DNA of 56,464 bases, taken from Clostridia bacterium (lineage in GTDB: Bacteria > Bacillota > Clostridia > Oscillospirales > CAG-272). A model generated the notes under the pieces. That model had not been told where the DNA came from, searched no databases, and was given only the letters and a program-made list of their open reading frames with translations. Every line of letters starts with the position of its first letter. The stretch's first letter is position 1. The stretch spans positions 1 to 56,464 of the forward strand of contig JAFQFS010000126.1 in NCBI GenBank assembly GCA_017398585.1, read 5' to 3'. Positions 41,181 to 51,229 of the stretch are shown in pieces. Both the position numbers and the translations under genes were made by a program.

Positions 41181-41206
41181 ATCAATCTACCAAACGGTAG
41201 ATTGAT
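41181..41206. promoter_or_regulatory. 11-bp palindrome at the transcription start (operator or leader hairpin)
   Basis: ATCAATCTACC-AAAC-GGTAGATTGAT, perfect arms, beginning 7 bases after the -10 box. Confidence 0.7.
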
Positions 41207-41228
41207 GACCAAAATAACGGAGGTATAA

Positions 41229-41498
41229 ATGGACATACTCGAAGAATTCTACTACACCTGCATCGAACCGAAGCCGCGTTCCGCCGCCTATCACCGGGAA
41301 GCCCGCGAGGTATACGAACTGTACGAACGCAACAAGGAAAAACTGCTCGCCACCCTCAACGACGAGCAGAAGGAACGCTTTCAGAAATTCGAAGACTGCC
41401 TCAACGAATGGCGCGTGATCGACGACCGCTACAGCTTCCTCACCGGATTCCGTACCGGCGCGCGCATGATCGCGGAATCTCTCAGCGAGGAAATATAA
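41229..41498 (+). CDS. DUF6809-like small helical protein
   Basis: 89 residues with CGGAGG upstream. All-helical and charged, with the pattern LEEFYYTCIEPK, LYERNKEKLLATLNDEQKE, YSFLTGFRTGARMIAESL, which resembles the DUF6809 proteins common in Clostridia and their mobile elements (family from memory, moderate confidence). Function unknown. Paired divergently with an XRE regulator. Confidence 0.65.
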   Translation: MDILEEFYYTCIEPKPRSAAYHREAREVYELYERNKEKLLATLNDEQKERFQKFEDCLNEWRVIDDRYSFLTGFRTGARMIAESLSEEI

Positions 41499-41506
41499 AA
41501 AAACAA

Positions 41507-41601
41507 AAAAAGACAAAGTATCTGCAAATCGGAGGAAACAATACTTCTGTGAACCGCACAGCCGTTCTATTTCTTTAAATTTGTACGTACTTTGTCTTTT
41601 T
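41507..41601. terminator. Long-loop inverted repeat between DUF6809-like gene and lacZ
   Basis: AAAAAGACAAAGTA (41507-41520) and TACTTTGTCTTTTT (41588-41601) are perfectly complementary over 14 bp but separated by 67 bases. It may be a terminator for both strands. Confidence 0.5.
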
Positions 41602-41610
41602 CTTTTCGTA

Positions 41611-41668
41611 TAAAGTTTTTTGGAAAGGGTCCGGGGAAACCTTTTTTTCAAAAAAGGTTTCCCCGGGA
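41611..41668 (+). repeat. Dispersed palindromic repeat, copy 10
   Basis: Tail TAAAGTTTTTTGGAAAGGGT then hairpin CCGGGGAAACCTTTTTT/AAAAAAGGTTTCCCCGG. Hairpin first as seen from lacZ, 10 bases after its stop. Confidence 0.92.
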
Positions 41669-41678
41669 ACATCATGTC

Positions 41679-44753
<3,075 letters not shown>

Positions 44754-44762
44754 CTATTATAC

Positions 44763-44791
44763 ATTATAACATAAAGCAATAGAAAGAACAA
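44763..44791 (-). promoter_or_regulatory. Promoter of lacZ
   Basis: On the minus strand TTGTTC (44786-44791), 17-base spacer, TATAAT (44763-44768), about 35 bases before the ATG. Confidence 0.7.
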
Positions 44792-44805
44792 GAGGGAAAT
44801 AAAAT

Positions 44806-44838
44806 GAAAGGGAACTTTTGAAAAAAGTTCCCCTTTCA
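44806..44838 (-). repeat. Short palindromic relative of the dispersed repeat / terminator
   Basis: GAAAGGGAACTTTTG with AAAAAAGTTCCCCTTTC: hairpin only, no tail. It serves as the probable terminator of the secreted protein genes. Confidence 0.65.
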
Positions 44839-44854
44839 CTATTATTACATTATA

Positions 44855-45418
44855 TTACGGTACAGTTCCATCGACATCTTCATCTGAGTATTTATCGACG
44901 TATCCTTCAACATTACAATTATCCTCAAAACCCAGATACCATCCTATTGCACCAGTCTCTACCTTATATACTGCGGTACTGTTAGCAGGTACATTAAAGC
45001 TACACAATTCACTTCCCTGTGCATTATAAACGTTGACAGTCTGACGGGTCAACAACTTAAAATTGGTGACACTCACTAAATAATTTGTATATCCTGAAAA
45101 TTTATAAAGTGTATAAAGCTCTCCACTTTCAGATGAACCCGCAAATTCATATGCTCCCTTCAGGGCAACATTCCAATAGTTGGTTGGAACTGTAAGGTCT
45201 CGTGTGGAATAGGAATATATATTTCCTTGATCCCTGCCATTTTCCACCAACGTTTCGTTAGGATAGACATATACTACTCCAGAAAGCATATCTTCAACTG
45301 GAACTTCATTATATGAATCAACATATACTATCTGAACTTCAGATTCAGTGGCAAATACTGTCGAGGACATGGTTAATAATGTTATTATTAACATTAACAT
45401 CAAAACGGCTTTTTTCAT
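44855..45418 (-). CDS. Small secreted protein, paralogue of the next
   Basis: 187 residues; signal peptide MKKAVLMLMLIITLLTMSST to VFA. An N-terminal region of about 60 residues is unique; the C-terminal 110 residues match the protein at 45441 (W-N-x-A, GxYxFxGSS, LYTxYxFSG, VTN, SFxVPA, GxIxWYLxF). A beta-rich fold is likely. The gene is AT-rich relative to its surroundings. It starts 22 bases after the paralogue's stop, forming a two-gene unit. Function unknown. Confidence 0.75.
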   Translation of the reverse strand: MKKAVLMLMLIITLLTMSSTVFATESEVQIVYVDSYNEVPVEDMLSGVVYVYPNETLVENGRDQGNIYSYSTRDLTVPTNYWNVALKGAYEFAGSSESGELYTLYKFSGYTNYLVSVTNFKLLTRQTVNVYNAQGSELCSFNVPANSTAVYKVETGAIGWYLGFEDNCNVEGYVDKYSDEDVDGTVP

Positions 45419-45440
45419 TGATAACTCCCTTCACTTTTGT

Positions 45441-45860
45441 TTAATCAGCAGATGAAATAGTTCCAGAAATATCACAGCCCTTCGGTATGATTGGATTAAC
45501 ATAGAATTCAAGATACCAAATATAACCAGCATCAAATGTATAAACATAATTTGATTCACCTGCCGGAACCGAAAAACTCTCAAACTCTTTACCATCCGAT
45601 GCTCTACGAACTTTTACCTTCTGAGCATGATCCGCATCATTTGTAATTGTAATAGTATAACTATCACATCCACTGAACCGATAATTTGTATACAGAGTTT
45701 GATTGTCAGTGCTTCCGCTAAACGGATAGGTGCCAGCTGTAGCAATATTCCATGTAGCAGTGGGATAACTGGTTCCTCTAGGTTCTCCTGCACTACAAAC
45801 AGAAATAAGCACCAAACATATTGCCAATGAAATAAACAATACAGAAATAATTTTTTTCAT
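45441..45860 (-). CDS. Small secreted protein
   Basis: 139 residues with AGGAGG upstream; signal peptide ending near SVCSAGE. The mature part is one copy of the domain shared with the protein at 44855 (ATWNIATAGTYPFSGS, LYTNYRFSGCDSYTITITN, SFSVPAGESNYVYTF, IWYLEFY). No recognised family. It sits in the AT-rich patch downstream of the second sigma/anti-sigma pair on the same strand. Confidence 0.75.
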   Translation of the reverse strand: MKKIISVLFISLAICLVLISVCSAGEPRGTSYPTATWNIATAGTYPFSGSTDNQTLYTNYRFSGCDSYTITITNDADHAQKVKVRRASDGKEFESFSVPAGESNYVYTFDAGYIWYLEFYVNPIIPKGCDISGTISSAD

Positions 45861-46015
45861 AATATCCTCCTATGGTATATTTAGTCTTAGTTGTTTTATT
45901 GAGATATTTTTTCTAAAATCATTCCCCTTCCCACATCATTTATAGTTACTGTCAACTTTCACATATTTCAGATTTATTTTATACTAAGTCCTGCGCACTG
46001 ACTTAATATCTTATT

Positions 46016-46435
46016 TTACGGGCATTCGCCGGTTCCCGTATCCGATACCGTTTCGCTGGACGAATCGGAATAAACCGTCGCGTTCAGCACCGCTTTGTAC
46101 TCGCGTCCGCTTTTTGCTTCAAAGTTTTCTGTCACTTTTAATCTCGTAGAATTCACATCAAACTCCCAGCCCTGATCGTCTTCGACCCATACACCAAGCC
46201 AGTTTTTGTAGTAAAAATCTACAGTAGCCGTAATGCGTGTAACAGATGACGTCCCTATCACACTAATTGAAACTGTTCCATCTGTACCATCGAAATTAAT
46301 AGTACACGATGCTGTATTCGTGTACAGCCACAACGGTGAAATCATACCGTTTCCGACAGCCGCAGAGACCGAAGTAATACACAATATTGTCATTACCAAC
46401 GCCAGAAAAACAGAAACATAAGATTTTGCTTTCAT
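46016..46435 (-). CDS. Small secreted Ig-like protein
   Basis: 139 residues with GGAGGAGGG upstream; signal peptide MKAKSYVSVFLALVMTILC to VSA. The mature chain begins AVGNGMISPLWLYTNTASC, a pattern seen in small secreted Clostridia proteins, followed by beta-strand-rich sequence with SVTRITATVDFYYKN, EDDQGWEFDV and GREYKAVLNATVYSD. Probably a single Ig-like or cell-surface domain; no function known. Unrelated in sequence to the two genes that follow it. Confidence 0.72.
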   Translation of the reverse strand: MKAKSYVSVFLALVMTILCITSVSAAVGNGMISPLWLYTNTASCTINFDGTDGTVSISVIGTSSVTRITATVDFYYKNWLGVWVEDDQGWEFDVNSTRLKVTENFEAKSGREYKAVLNATVYSDSSSETVSDTGTGECP

Positions 46436-46573
46436 AAGACCCTCCTCCTTTCTTTTTGTCTTTGTATATTAAACCGTTTCATCTTTCAAAATCTGTTGAA
46501 CTTTCTTTCAAAAAAATTCCGAAAAATTTATCTTTGTTATATTACACCAAATATAACCCAAAAAATCTATACA

Positions 46574-46607
46574 AAAAGCCGAACGATAATCTTACCGTTC
46601 GGCTTTT
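46574..46607. terminator. Terminator after the second anti-sigma gene
   Basis: AAAAGCCGAACG/CGTTCGGCTTTT stem with a 10-base loop, right after the anti-sigma stop on the minus strand. Confidence 0.85.
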
Positions 46608-46610
46608 CAT

Positions 46611-47327
46611 TTACGGATATAATCCTTCCGCTATTTTTATTACCTCATCCAAATTCAATTCAATATCATACGTCATGATACTATATTTGTGTGTCTCGTC
46701 TTTCCATGTCAGTGTATATGTAACGATATCATCCTTATACTGAATTAAAAGAGCTGTATATCCATTGATTTCAATATATGAAAATTCCGCATTTCTGTTA
46801 TTATACAATACATTATCTGATAAATAAGTATCCTGTGTAATACACAGTGCTTCTATTCCATCTTTTGTATAGAATATACTGTTCTCATAATCCGATCGAT
46901 ATACCTCCGACACTTCATACCCTTCCGGAATATACGAAGGTTCCTTCACTTCGGTCAGCTTTTCGGAATTCCTCCACTCGCCGTCATCCAAGCGTACATC
47001 CACATACTCTTCAAACATCTCCACCACCGCGCCGAACAGCGCCGCACGAATTGGCTCAATCATCATGGATGCACCAAATAATACAGAGCATACCGCAAGA
47101 ACAACAACTGCTGCCCGCCGAAGACTGTTCATCCATATTGGAACATCGCGCGTGTCTCGCTGATGGTTTGCCGCCGCAATCTTCCGCTGGATTTTTTTCT
47201 CCGTTTCAGCGGAAAGACCATTGAAATGATCCGGCAGATTCCTTACGTACTCTACATCCTCATCGATCAGCGTATCTCCCGCAAGCAAAATCAGCACATC
47301 CAGACGATCTATCTCTCTTGATTTCAT
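46611..47327 (-). CDS. Membrane anti-sigma-like protein with DUF4367-type domain
   Basis: 238 residues: cytoplasmic N-terminus of about 65 residues, one membrane helix (RRAAVVVLAVCSVLFGASMM), and a C-terminal domain of DUF4367 type (PSYIPEGYEVSEVYRSD, ITQDTYLSD, INGYTALLIQY, VTYTLTWKDETHKYSI). The start overlaps the sigma stop by 4 bases (ATGA). By position it should hold the sigma factor at the membrane. Confidence 0.82.
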   Translation of the reverse strand: MKSREIDRLDVLILLAGDTLIDEDVEYVRNLPDHFNGLSAETEKKIQRKIAAANHQRDTRDVPIWMNSLRRAAVVVLAVCSVLFGASMMIEPIRAALFGAVVEMFEEYVDVRLDDGEWRNSEKLTEVKEPSYIPEGYEVSEVYRSDYENSIFYTKDGIEALCITQDTYLSDNVLYNNRNAEFSYIEINGYTALLIQYKDDIVTYTLTWKDETHKYSIMTYDIELNLDEVIKIAEGLYP

Positions 47328-47884
47328 ATTTTTCCTTTCAGCAGTTTCTTCAAACGCGCTTTCGCATCTCTGTAACGCAGATCAACCGCATTGGGCGTAA
47401 TATTCAATATTGTTGCTATACGTTTGGAAGGATATCCGAGAATCAGCCGCATTTTAATGATTTCACGATCCTTCTCCGATAACATCCGTAAACATTTTCT
47501 CACAATTTCAACGGTTTCATTTGTTATAACAATATCCTCCAGATTATAATCGCAGTCCTGAATATCTGTATTCTGTTCCTCATCCCCGCTTTCGTCCTTT
47601 TTCAGATGTTTCAATTGTACCTGTCTTTTCCGCAGAAGGTCAATCGCCCGATTCTTCGTATAGACAACAAGAAGGCTGATAATTTCTCTTTCCGATTTTT
47701 CTTCGAAATATTCAATATCTTCAATCACTTTTATCATAACAGTGTTTACAATTTCTTCGGAGTCTTCGTGATTTCCAGTAATATCAAACGCAATATTGTA
47801 CATTTGCTTCTTGTATACACTATAAATATGGCTGATAAAATCCTTTTGATCTTCTGATAATGTTTCTAAAAGGACATAAAACAA
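47324..47884 (-). CDS. ECF-type RNA polymerase sigma factor (second pair)
   Basis: About 186 residues from a proposed TTG at 47884, 10 bases after GAGGAGG; no ATG lies nearby, and the open frame upstream enters the fucosidase gene. Region 2: YSVYKKQMYNIAFDITGNHEDSEEIVNTVM; region 4: LSEKDREIIKMRLILGYPSKRIATILNIT. The start is 20 bases after the fucosidase stop. The start codon choice is uncertain; the family is not. Confidence 0.85.
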   Translation of the reverse strand: MFYVLLETLSEDQKDFISHIYSVYKKQMYNIAFDITGNHEDSEEIVNTVMIKVIEDIEYFEEKSEREIISLLVVYTKNRAIDLLRKRQVQLKHLKKDESGDEEQNTDIQDCDYNLEDIVITNETVEIVRKCLRMLSEKDREIIKMRLILGYPSKRIATILNITPNAVDLRYRDAKARLKKLLKGKI

Positions 47885-47903
47885 AGATACAGATTCCTCC
47901 TCT

Positions 47904-49136
47904 TCATTTTGCCAGCTGCCGCAGGACATCGTCCATGTCTGAGGGAGCAAATTCCAACCGCAGGATGATCACTTCGTCCGTCAGCCGGTTCACGGGAATT
48001 CCGGAAATCCGCAGATATTCCGGCCGCACCGCCGCATTTCCACCGAAAAATGTCGGCAGATATTCCACGGAGGCACGGACGTCCTCTCCCGTATTCAGCA
48101 CCGACGCGTGCACCGGCTTCACTGTCAGCGGACGCATCCGAACCGCCGAACTCTGCGGCACCGCCGGCAGATGCACGTACAGGCAGTTTCCCTTCCGCGT
48201 CATGCCGTACGGGATGTCTTTATGATACACGAATTCCGCGTCCATATAACTTTCACAGACCGTTTTATACCAGGCTCCGACCGCCCGCACCGACTCTGCC
48301 GCTTCCGCGGGAATGCTTCCGTCGGGCATCGGTCCCACGTTAAGGAGATAATTTCCGCCCTTTGTCATGATCCGATCGACCGATTCCATGAGGAACCGGT
48401 GGGAATAGTAATCCTCGTCCGCACGGTATCCCCACGCCTGCACGCCGACCGACTGACACGCTTCCGTCAATCCCGCAAACGGTTCGGACGGGACGGTGCG
48501 CTCGGGTGTCCGGTAATCGCCCTTCGAATAGCCGCGGTCGTTGATAAGAATTCCCGGCTGCAGGCTCCGGACATATTCGTTGATCGATTCGTCCGTTTCC
48601 GCCGGATCGTCCGGCGGAATGTCCCAGAACAGCGCGTCGATTTTTCCGTAGTTTGTGAGAAGCTCGCCGATCTGCGCTTTCAGATAGTCTTTATATCGTT
48701 GTTCATCGGGGGTATCGCCGGGATTCGGCTCAGGCAGACGGTGATGCCGCCCGTCGTTGACCGAGAACGGACAGTGCCAGTCGGGCAGCGAATAATACAG
48801 CGCGAGCTTCATGCCGGTCTTCGCACAGCCGTCCGACAGTTCGCGCACCAGATCTCGTCCCGTATAATGCGTGACGGAATAGTCCGTGTACGCGGTGTCC
48901 CACAGACAGAATCCATCGTGGTGCTTCGCCGTGAAGCAGACGTAGGTCATCCCAGCATCCCTCGCAAGAGACAGCCACTGCTCCGTGCAGTCCGGTGCGG
49001 GACAGAATTTTTCCGCATAGCGGATGTATTCCTCTTTCGGAATTCCGCGCCGCCACTGTTCCTGTTCATGCCATCCGCCGACGGCATAAATCCCGTAGTG
49101 AAGAAAAAGACCAAACCGGTCGTCCCGAAACAGCAT
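47904..49136 (-). CDS. Alpha-L-fucosidase, GH29
   Basis: 410 residues from the ATG at 49136 (GGAGG 6 bases upstream). GH29 barrel: RFGLFLHYGIYAVGGWHEQ, CFTAKHHDGFCLWDTAYTDY, KLALYYSLPDWHCP, and the probable nucleophile D172 in DALFWDIPP; the later NYLLNVGPMPDGSIP is typical of the family. The C-terminal portion is short. No signal peptide, so it releases fucose from imported glycans in the cytoplasm. It follows a methyltransferase gene by 12 bases. Confidence 0.9.
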   Translation of the reverse strand: MLFRDDRFGLFLHYGIYAVGGWHEQEQWRRGIPKEEYIRYAEKFCPAPDCTEQWLSLARDAGMTYVCFTAKHHDGFCLWDTAYTDYSVTHYTGRDLVRELSDGCAKTGMKLALYYSLPDWHCPFSVNDGRHHRLPEPNPGDTPDEQRYKDYLKAQIGELLTNYGKIDALFWDIPPDDPAETDESINEYVRSLQPGILINDRGYSKGDYRTPERTVPSEPFAGLTEACQSVGVQAWGYRADEDYYSHRFLMESVDRIMTKGGNYLLNVGPMPDGSIPAEAAESVRAVGAWYKTVCESYMDAEFVYHKDIPYGMTRKGNCLYVHLPAVPQSSAVRMRPLTVKPVHASVLNTGEDVRASVEYLPTFFGGNAAVRPEYLRISGIPVNRLTDEVIILRLEFAPSDMDDVLRQLAK

Positions 49137-49154
49137 AGCCAACCTCCGTTTTCG

Positions 49155-49916
49155 TCAGCCGTTTTTTCTTGCCGTAATGTACCAGCGTTCGCAGGTGTCT
49201 CCGGGAACTTCGAAATCATACCCCGCGGCCACGTTCACCAGCTCCAGCCCGCAGGCTTCGAGCGCATTCCGGATCGAACGCATTCCGTAGGCACGTTCGC
49301 GTTCCTCACCGTCCGTCCGTTCCCATGTACCATCTTCGTTTTCCTCGTACACGGTGAGATAAAAGGTAACGACGTCGCCTTTTTTGTTGAGACGGTTCCG
49401 CCAGCAGCACATGACGCCGTCGTCCTCAAGGATATAATCCCGGTCGGCGTAGGTGGTTTTGAATTTATACGGCGTATTCAGGTCGAACAGAAACAGTCCG
49501 CCCGGATTGAGATAATTCGAAACAAGAGCGAAGCAGGCCAGAAGATCGTCGCGGTTTGTGAGATGGTTGATGCCGTCAAGACAGCAGACAATGTGATCGA
49601 CGGTGCCGTACAGTTCGAACGAACACATATCACCGCAGAGGTACAGGATTTTTTCCAGTCCGGCATCCCGTGCGCGTGCGTCGGCTTCCGCGAGCATATC
49701 TTCGGAAAGATCGAGCGCGGTCATGTCGTAGCCCCGCTTTGCAAGTTCAATGGTCATCGTCCCCGTGCCGCAGCCGAGATCAAGAATGGACGCACCGGGC
49801 GTCTTTGTCCCGAACCGTTCGATGCAGGCTTCCAGAAAATCCGCCCACGCCGCATAATCCACGGTATCGTTCAGCCGGTCGTAAACCGGTGCGAGTGCAC
49901 TGTATCCGTCAGCCAT
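49155..49916 (-). CDS. Class I SAM-dependent methyltransferase
   Basis: 253 residues. The SAM-binding glycine loop is ILDLGCGTGTMTIELA, followed by the acidic end of strand 2 in ALDLSEDMLAEAD and IVCCLDGINHL. Similar to uncharacterised Firmicutes methyltransferases beginning with YSALAPVYDRLND. Substrate unknown. Its start overlaps the end of yerC by 8 bases. Confidence 0.9.
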   Translation of the reverse strand: MADGYSALAPVYDRLNDTVDYAAWADFLEACIERFGTKTPGASILDLGCGTGTMTIELAKRGYDMTALDLSEDMLAEADARARDAGLEKILYLCGDMCSFELYGTVDHIVCCLDGINHLTNRDDLLACFALVSNYLNPGGLFLFDLNTPYKFKTTYADRDYILEDDGVMCCWRNRLNKKGDVVTFYLTVYEENEDGTWERTDGEERERAYGMRSIRNALEACGLELVNVAAGYDFEVPGDTCERWYITARKNG

Positions 49917-50247
49917 TGTCCGTATCCTCCGCGTCCGCTTTCACCGGCGGCTCCACGCCCGCTTCGTCCAGACGGCGCAGAACTTCGCTGTACCCGTCGC
50001 TGCCGTATTTCAGGCAGCGGTTGATGCGGCTGATGGTAGCGGTACTGAGTCCGGTCTTTTCGGTAATTTCGGTATAGACACGGTTTTCGGCGAGCATTTT
50101 CGCGCCGCACATCCGCTTCGCCATTTCCGATACTTCCTTGATGGTACACAAATCGTCAAAAAAATTGTAGCAGTCGTCGAGCGACTGAAGGGAAAGGATT
50201 GCCTGAAAGAGATAATCCTTCATTTCATCCCGTTTCTGATGCGCCAT
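49909..50247 (-). CDS. yerC: YerC/YecD family TrpR-like DNA-binding protein
   Basis: 112 residues. TrpR-like helix-turn-helix: LCTIKEVSEMAKRMCGAKML, YTEITEKTGLSTATISRINRCL. The family is widespread in Firmicutes and poorly characterised; it is predicted to bind DNA. GGAGG precedes the ATG. It is coupled to the methyltransferase gene. Confidence 0.93.
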   Translation of the reverse strand: MAHQKRDEMKDYLFQAILSLQSLDDCYNFFDDLCTIKEVSEMAKRMCGAKMLAENRVYTEITEKTGLSTATISRINRCLKYGSDGYSEVLRRLDEAGVEPPVKADAEDTDNG

Positions 50248-50349
50248 AGTTCCTCCGTTGACGGATGGTTCCGCCCGTTGTAATTGTGTTTCTATTATAC
50301 CGTATCGGTTTAATAAAGTAAAGTGCGAACGGCAAAATTGTCCCGGAAA

Positions 50350-50383
50350 ACAAAAAATCCCCGCAGACGATTTGTCTGCGGGG
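50350..50383 (-). terminator. Terminator of rplS
   Basis: CCCCGCAGAC/GTCTGCGGGG with a 5-base loop; a T run follows on the minus strand. Confidence 0.88.
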
Positions 50384-50405
50384 AAATTTCTGTGCAGTTT
50401 TCGAA

Positions 50406-50753
50406 TTACTTTTCGATGAGTTCCTTAACCTTGGAGCTCTTACCAACTCTGTCGCGGAGGTAGTACAGCTTCGCACGGCGAACCTTACCGTGACGGATAA
50501 CTTCAACCTTCGCTACGTTGGGAGAATAAAGCGGGAAGGTCTTTTCTACGCCTACGCCATATGCTACGCGGCGAACAGTAAAGGTGGAACCAACACCAGC
50601 GTTGTGTCTTGCGATTACGGTGCCTTCAAAAAGCTGGATTCTTTCGCGAGCGCCTTCCTTGATCTTGTTGTGAACGCGGATGGTATCACCTACGTTGAAC
50701 TGATGGGGGCATTCGACGAGCTGCTCATTAGCAAAAATTTCGAGCTTGTTCAT
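50406..50753 (-). CDS. rplS: Ribosomal protein L19
   Basis: 115 residues from the ATG at 50753; an upstream in-frame TTG is rejected because the GGAG site lies between. Typical L19: [71 protein letters not shown]. It bridges the 30S/50S interface. It is transcribed alone from its own promoter, separate from the usual trmD neighbourhood. Confidence 0.96.
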   Translation of the reverse strand: MNKLEIFANEQLVECPHQFNVGDTIRVHNKIKEGARERIQLFEGTVIARHNAGVGSTFTVRRVAYGVGVEKTFPLYSPNVAKVEVIRHGKVRRAKLYYLRDRVGKSSKVKELIEK

Positions 50754-51035
50754 GATGTGTTTCTCCAATTTCTCAATAATTTCTGAAATTCAGAACGTTC
50801 GTGCGGAGCTTCGCAGAGGACCGTTCCCGCTGTGCCGGTACTTCTTCCCTTTGCACATGCGAAAGTTATTATATCACACTTCTTTCCGTTTGGCAACCCT
50901 TTTTCGAAAGATTTTTCCACTTGTTTTCTGATCTCTGCACCAAATTTACAATTTGTTTACATTTAAAATTATTGTAACTTTATTCTGTTGTTTTTGTAAA
51001 ATGCGCCGAATCCTCTTGACAATTTCAAATTCTTC
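50754..51035. other. Divergent rplS/rpoB intergenic region with rplS leader
   Basis: The rplS leader is about 110 bases and GC-rich near its start; an L19-type autoregulatory leader is possible but not shown. No gene is seen. Confidence 0.5.
50868..50896 (-). promoter_or_regulatory. Promoter of rplS
   Basis: On the minus strand TTGCCA (50891-50896), 17-base spacer, TATAAT (50868-50873). Confidence 0.8.
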
Positions 51036-51064
51036 TTGACTTTCCTTCTTTTCCGTGATATAAT
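51036..51064 (+). promoter_or_regulatory. Promoter of rpoB(C)
   Basis: TTGACT (51036-51041), 17-base spacer, TATAAT (51059-51064). The leader to the rpoB ATG is about 160 bases. Confidence 0.85.
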
Positions 51065-51229
51065 CGTATACTGATATAGCCTCGCCTTGACGGCGTTTGC
51101 TGTATTTTATTACATTATTATATATGGAATCACGGGAAAATTCTCCCCGGATCCGTATGGCAGAAACACAAGTCAATCCCTTTTTAGATTAAAGAACATC
51201 CCACTAACATTGAATGGAGTGATAGCTCG

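Noticed and set aside
50946-51176. 76-codon frame over the rpoB promoter
   Set aside because: It overlaps the promoter and leader and lacks a ribosome site.
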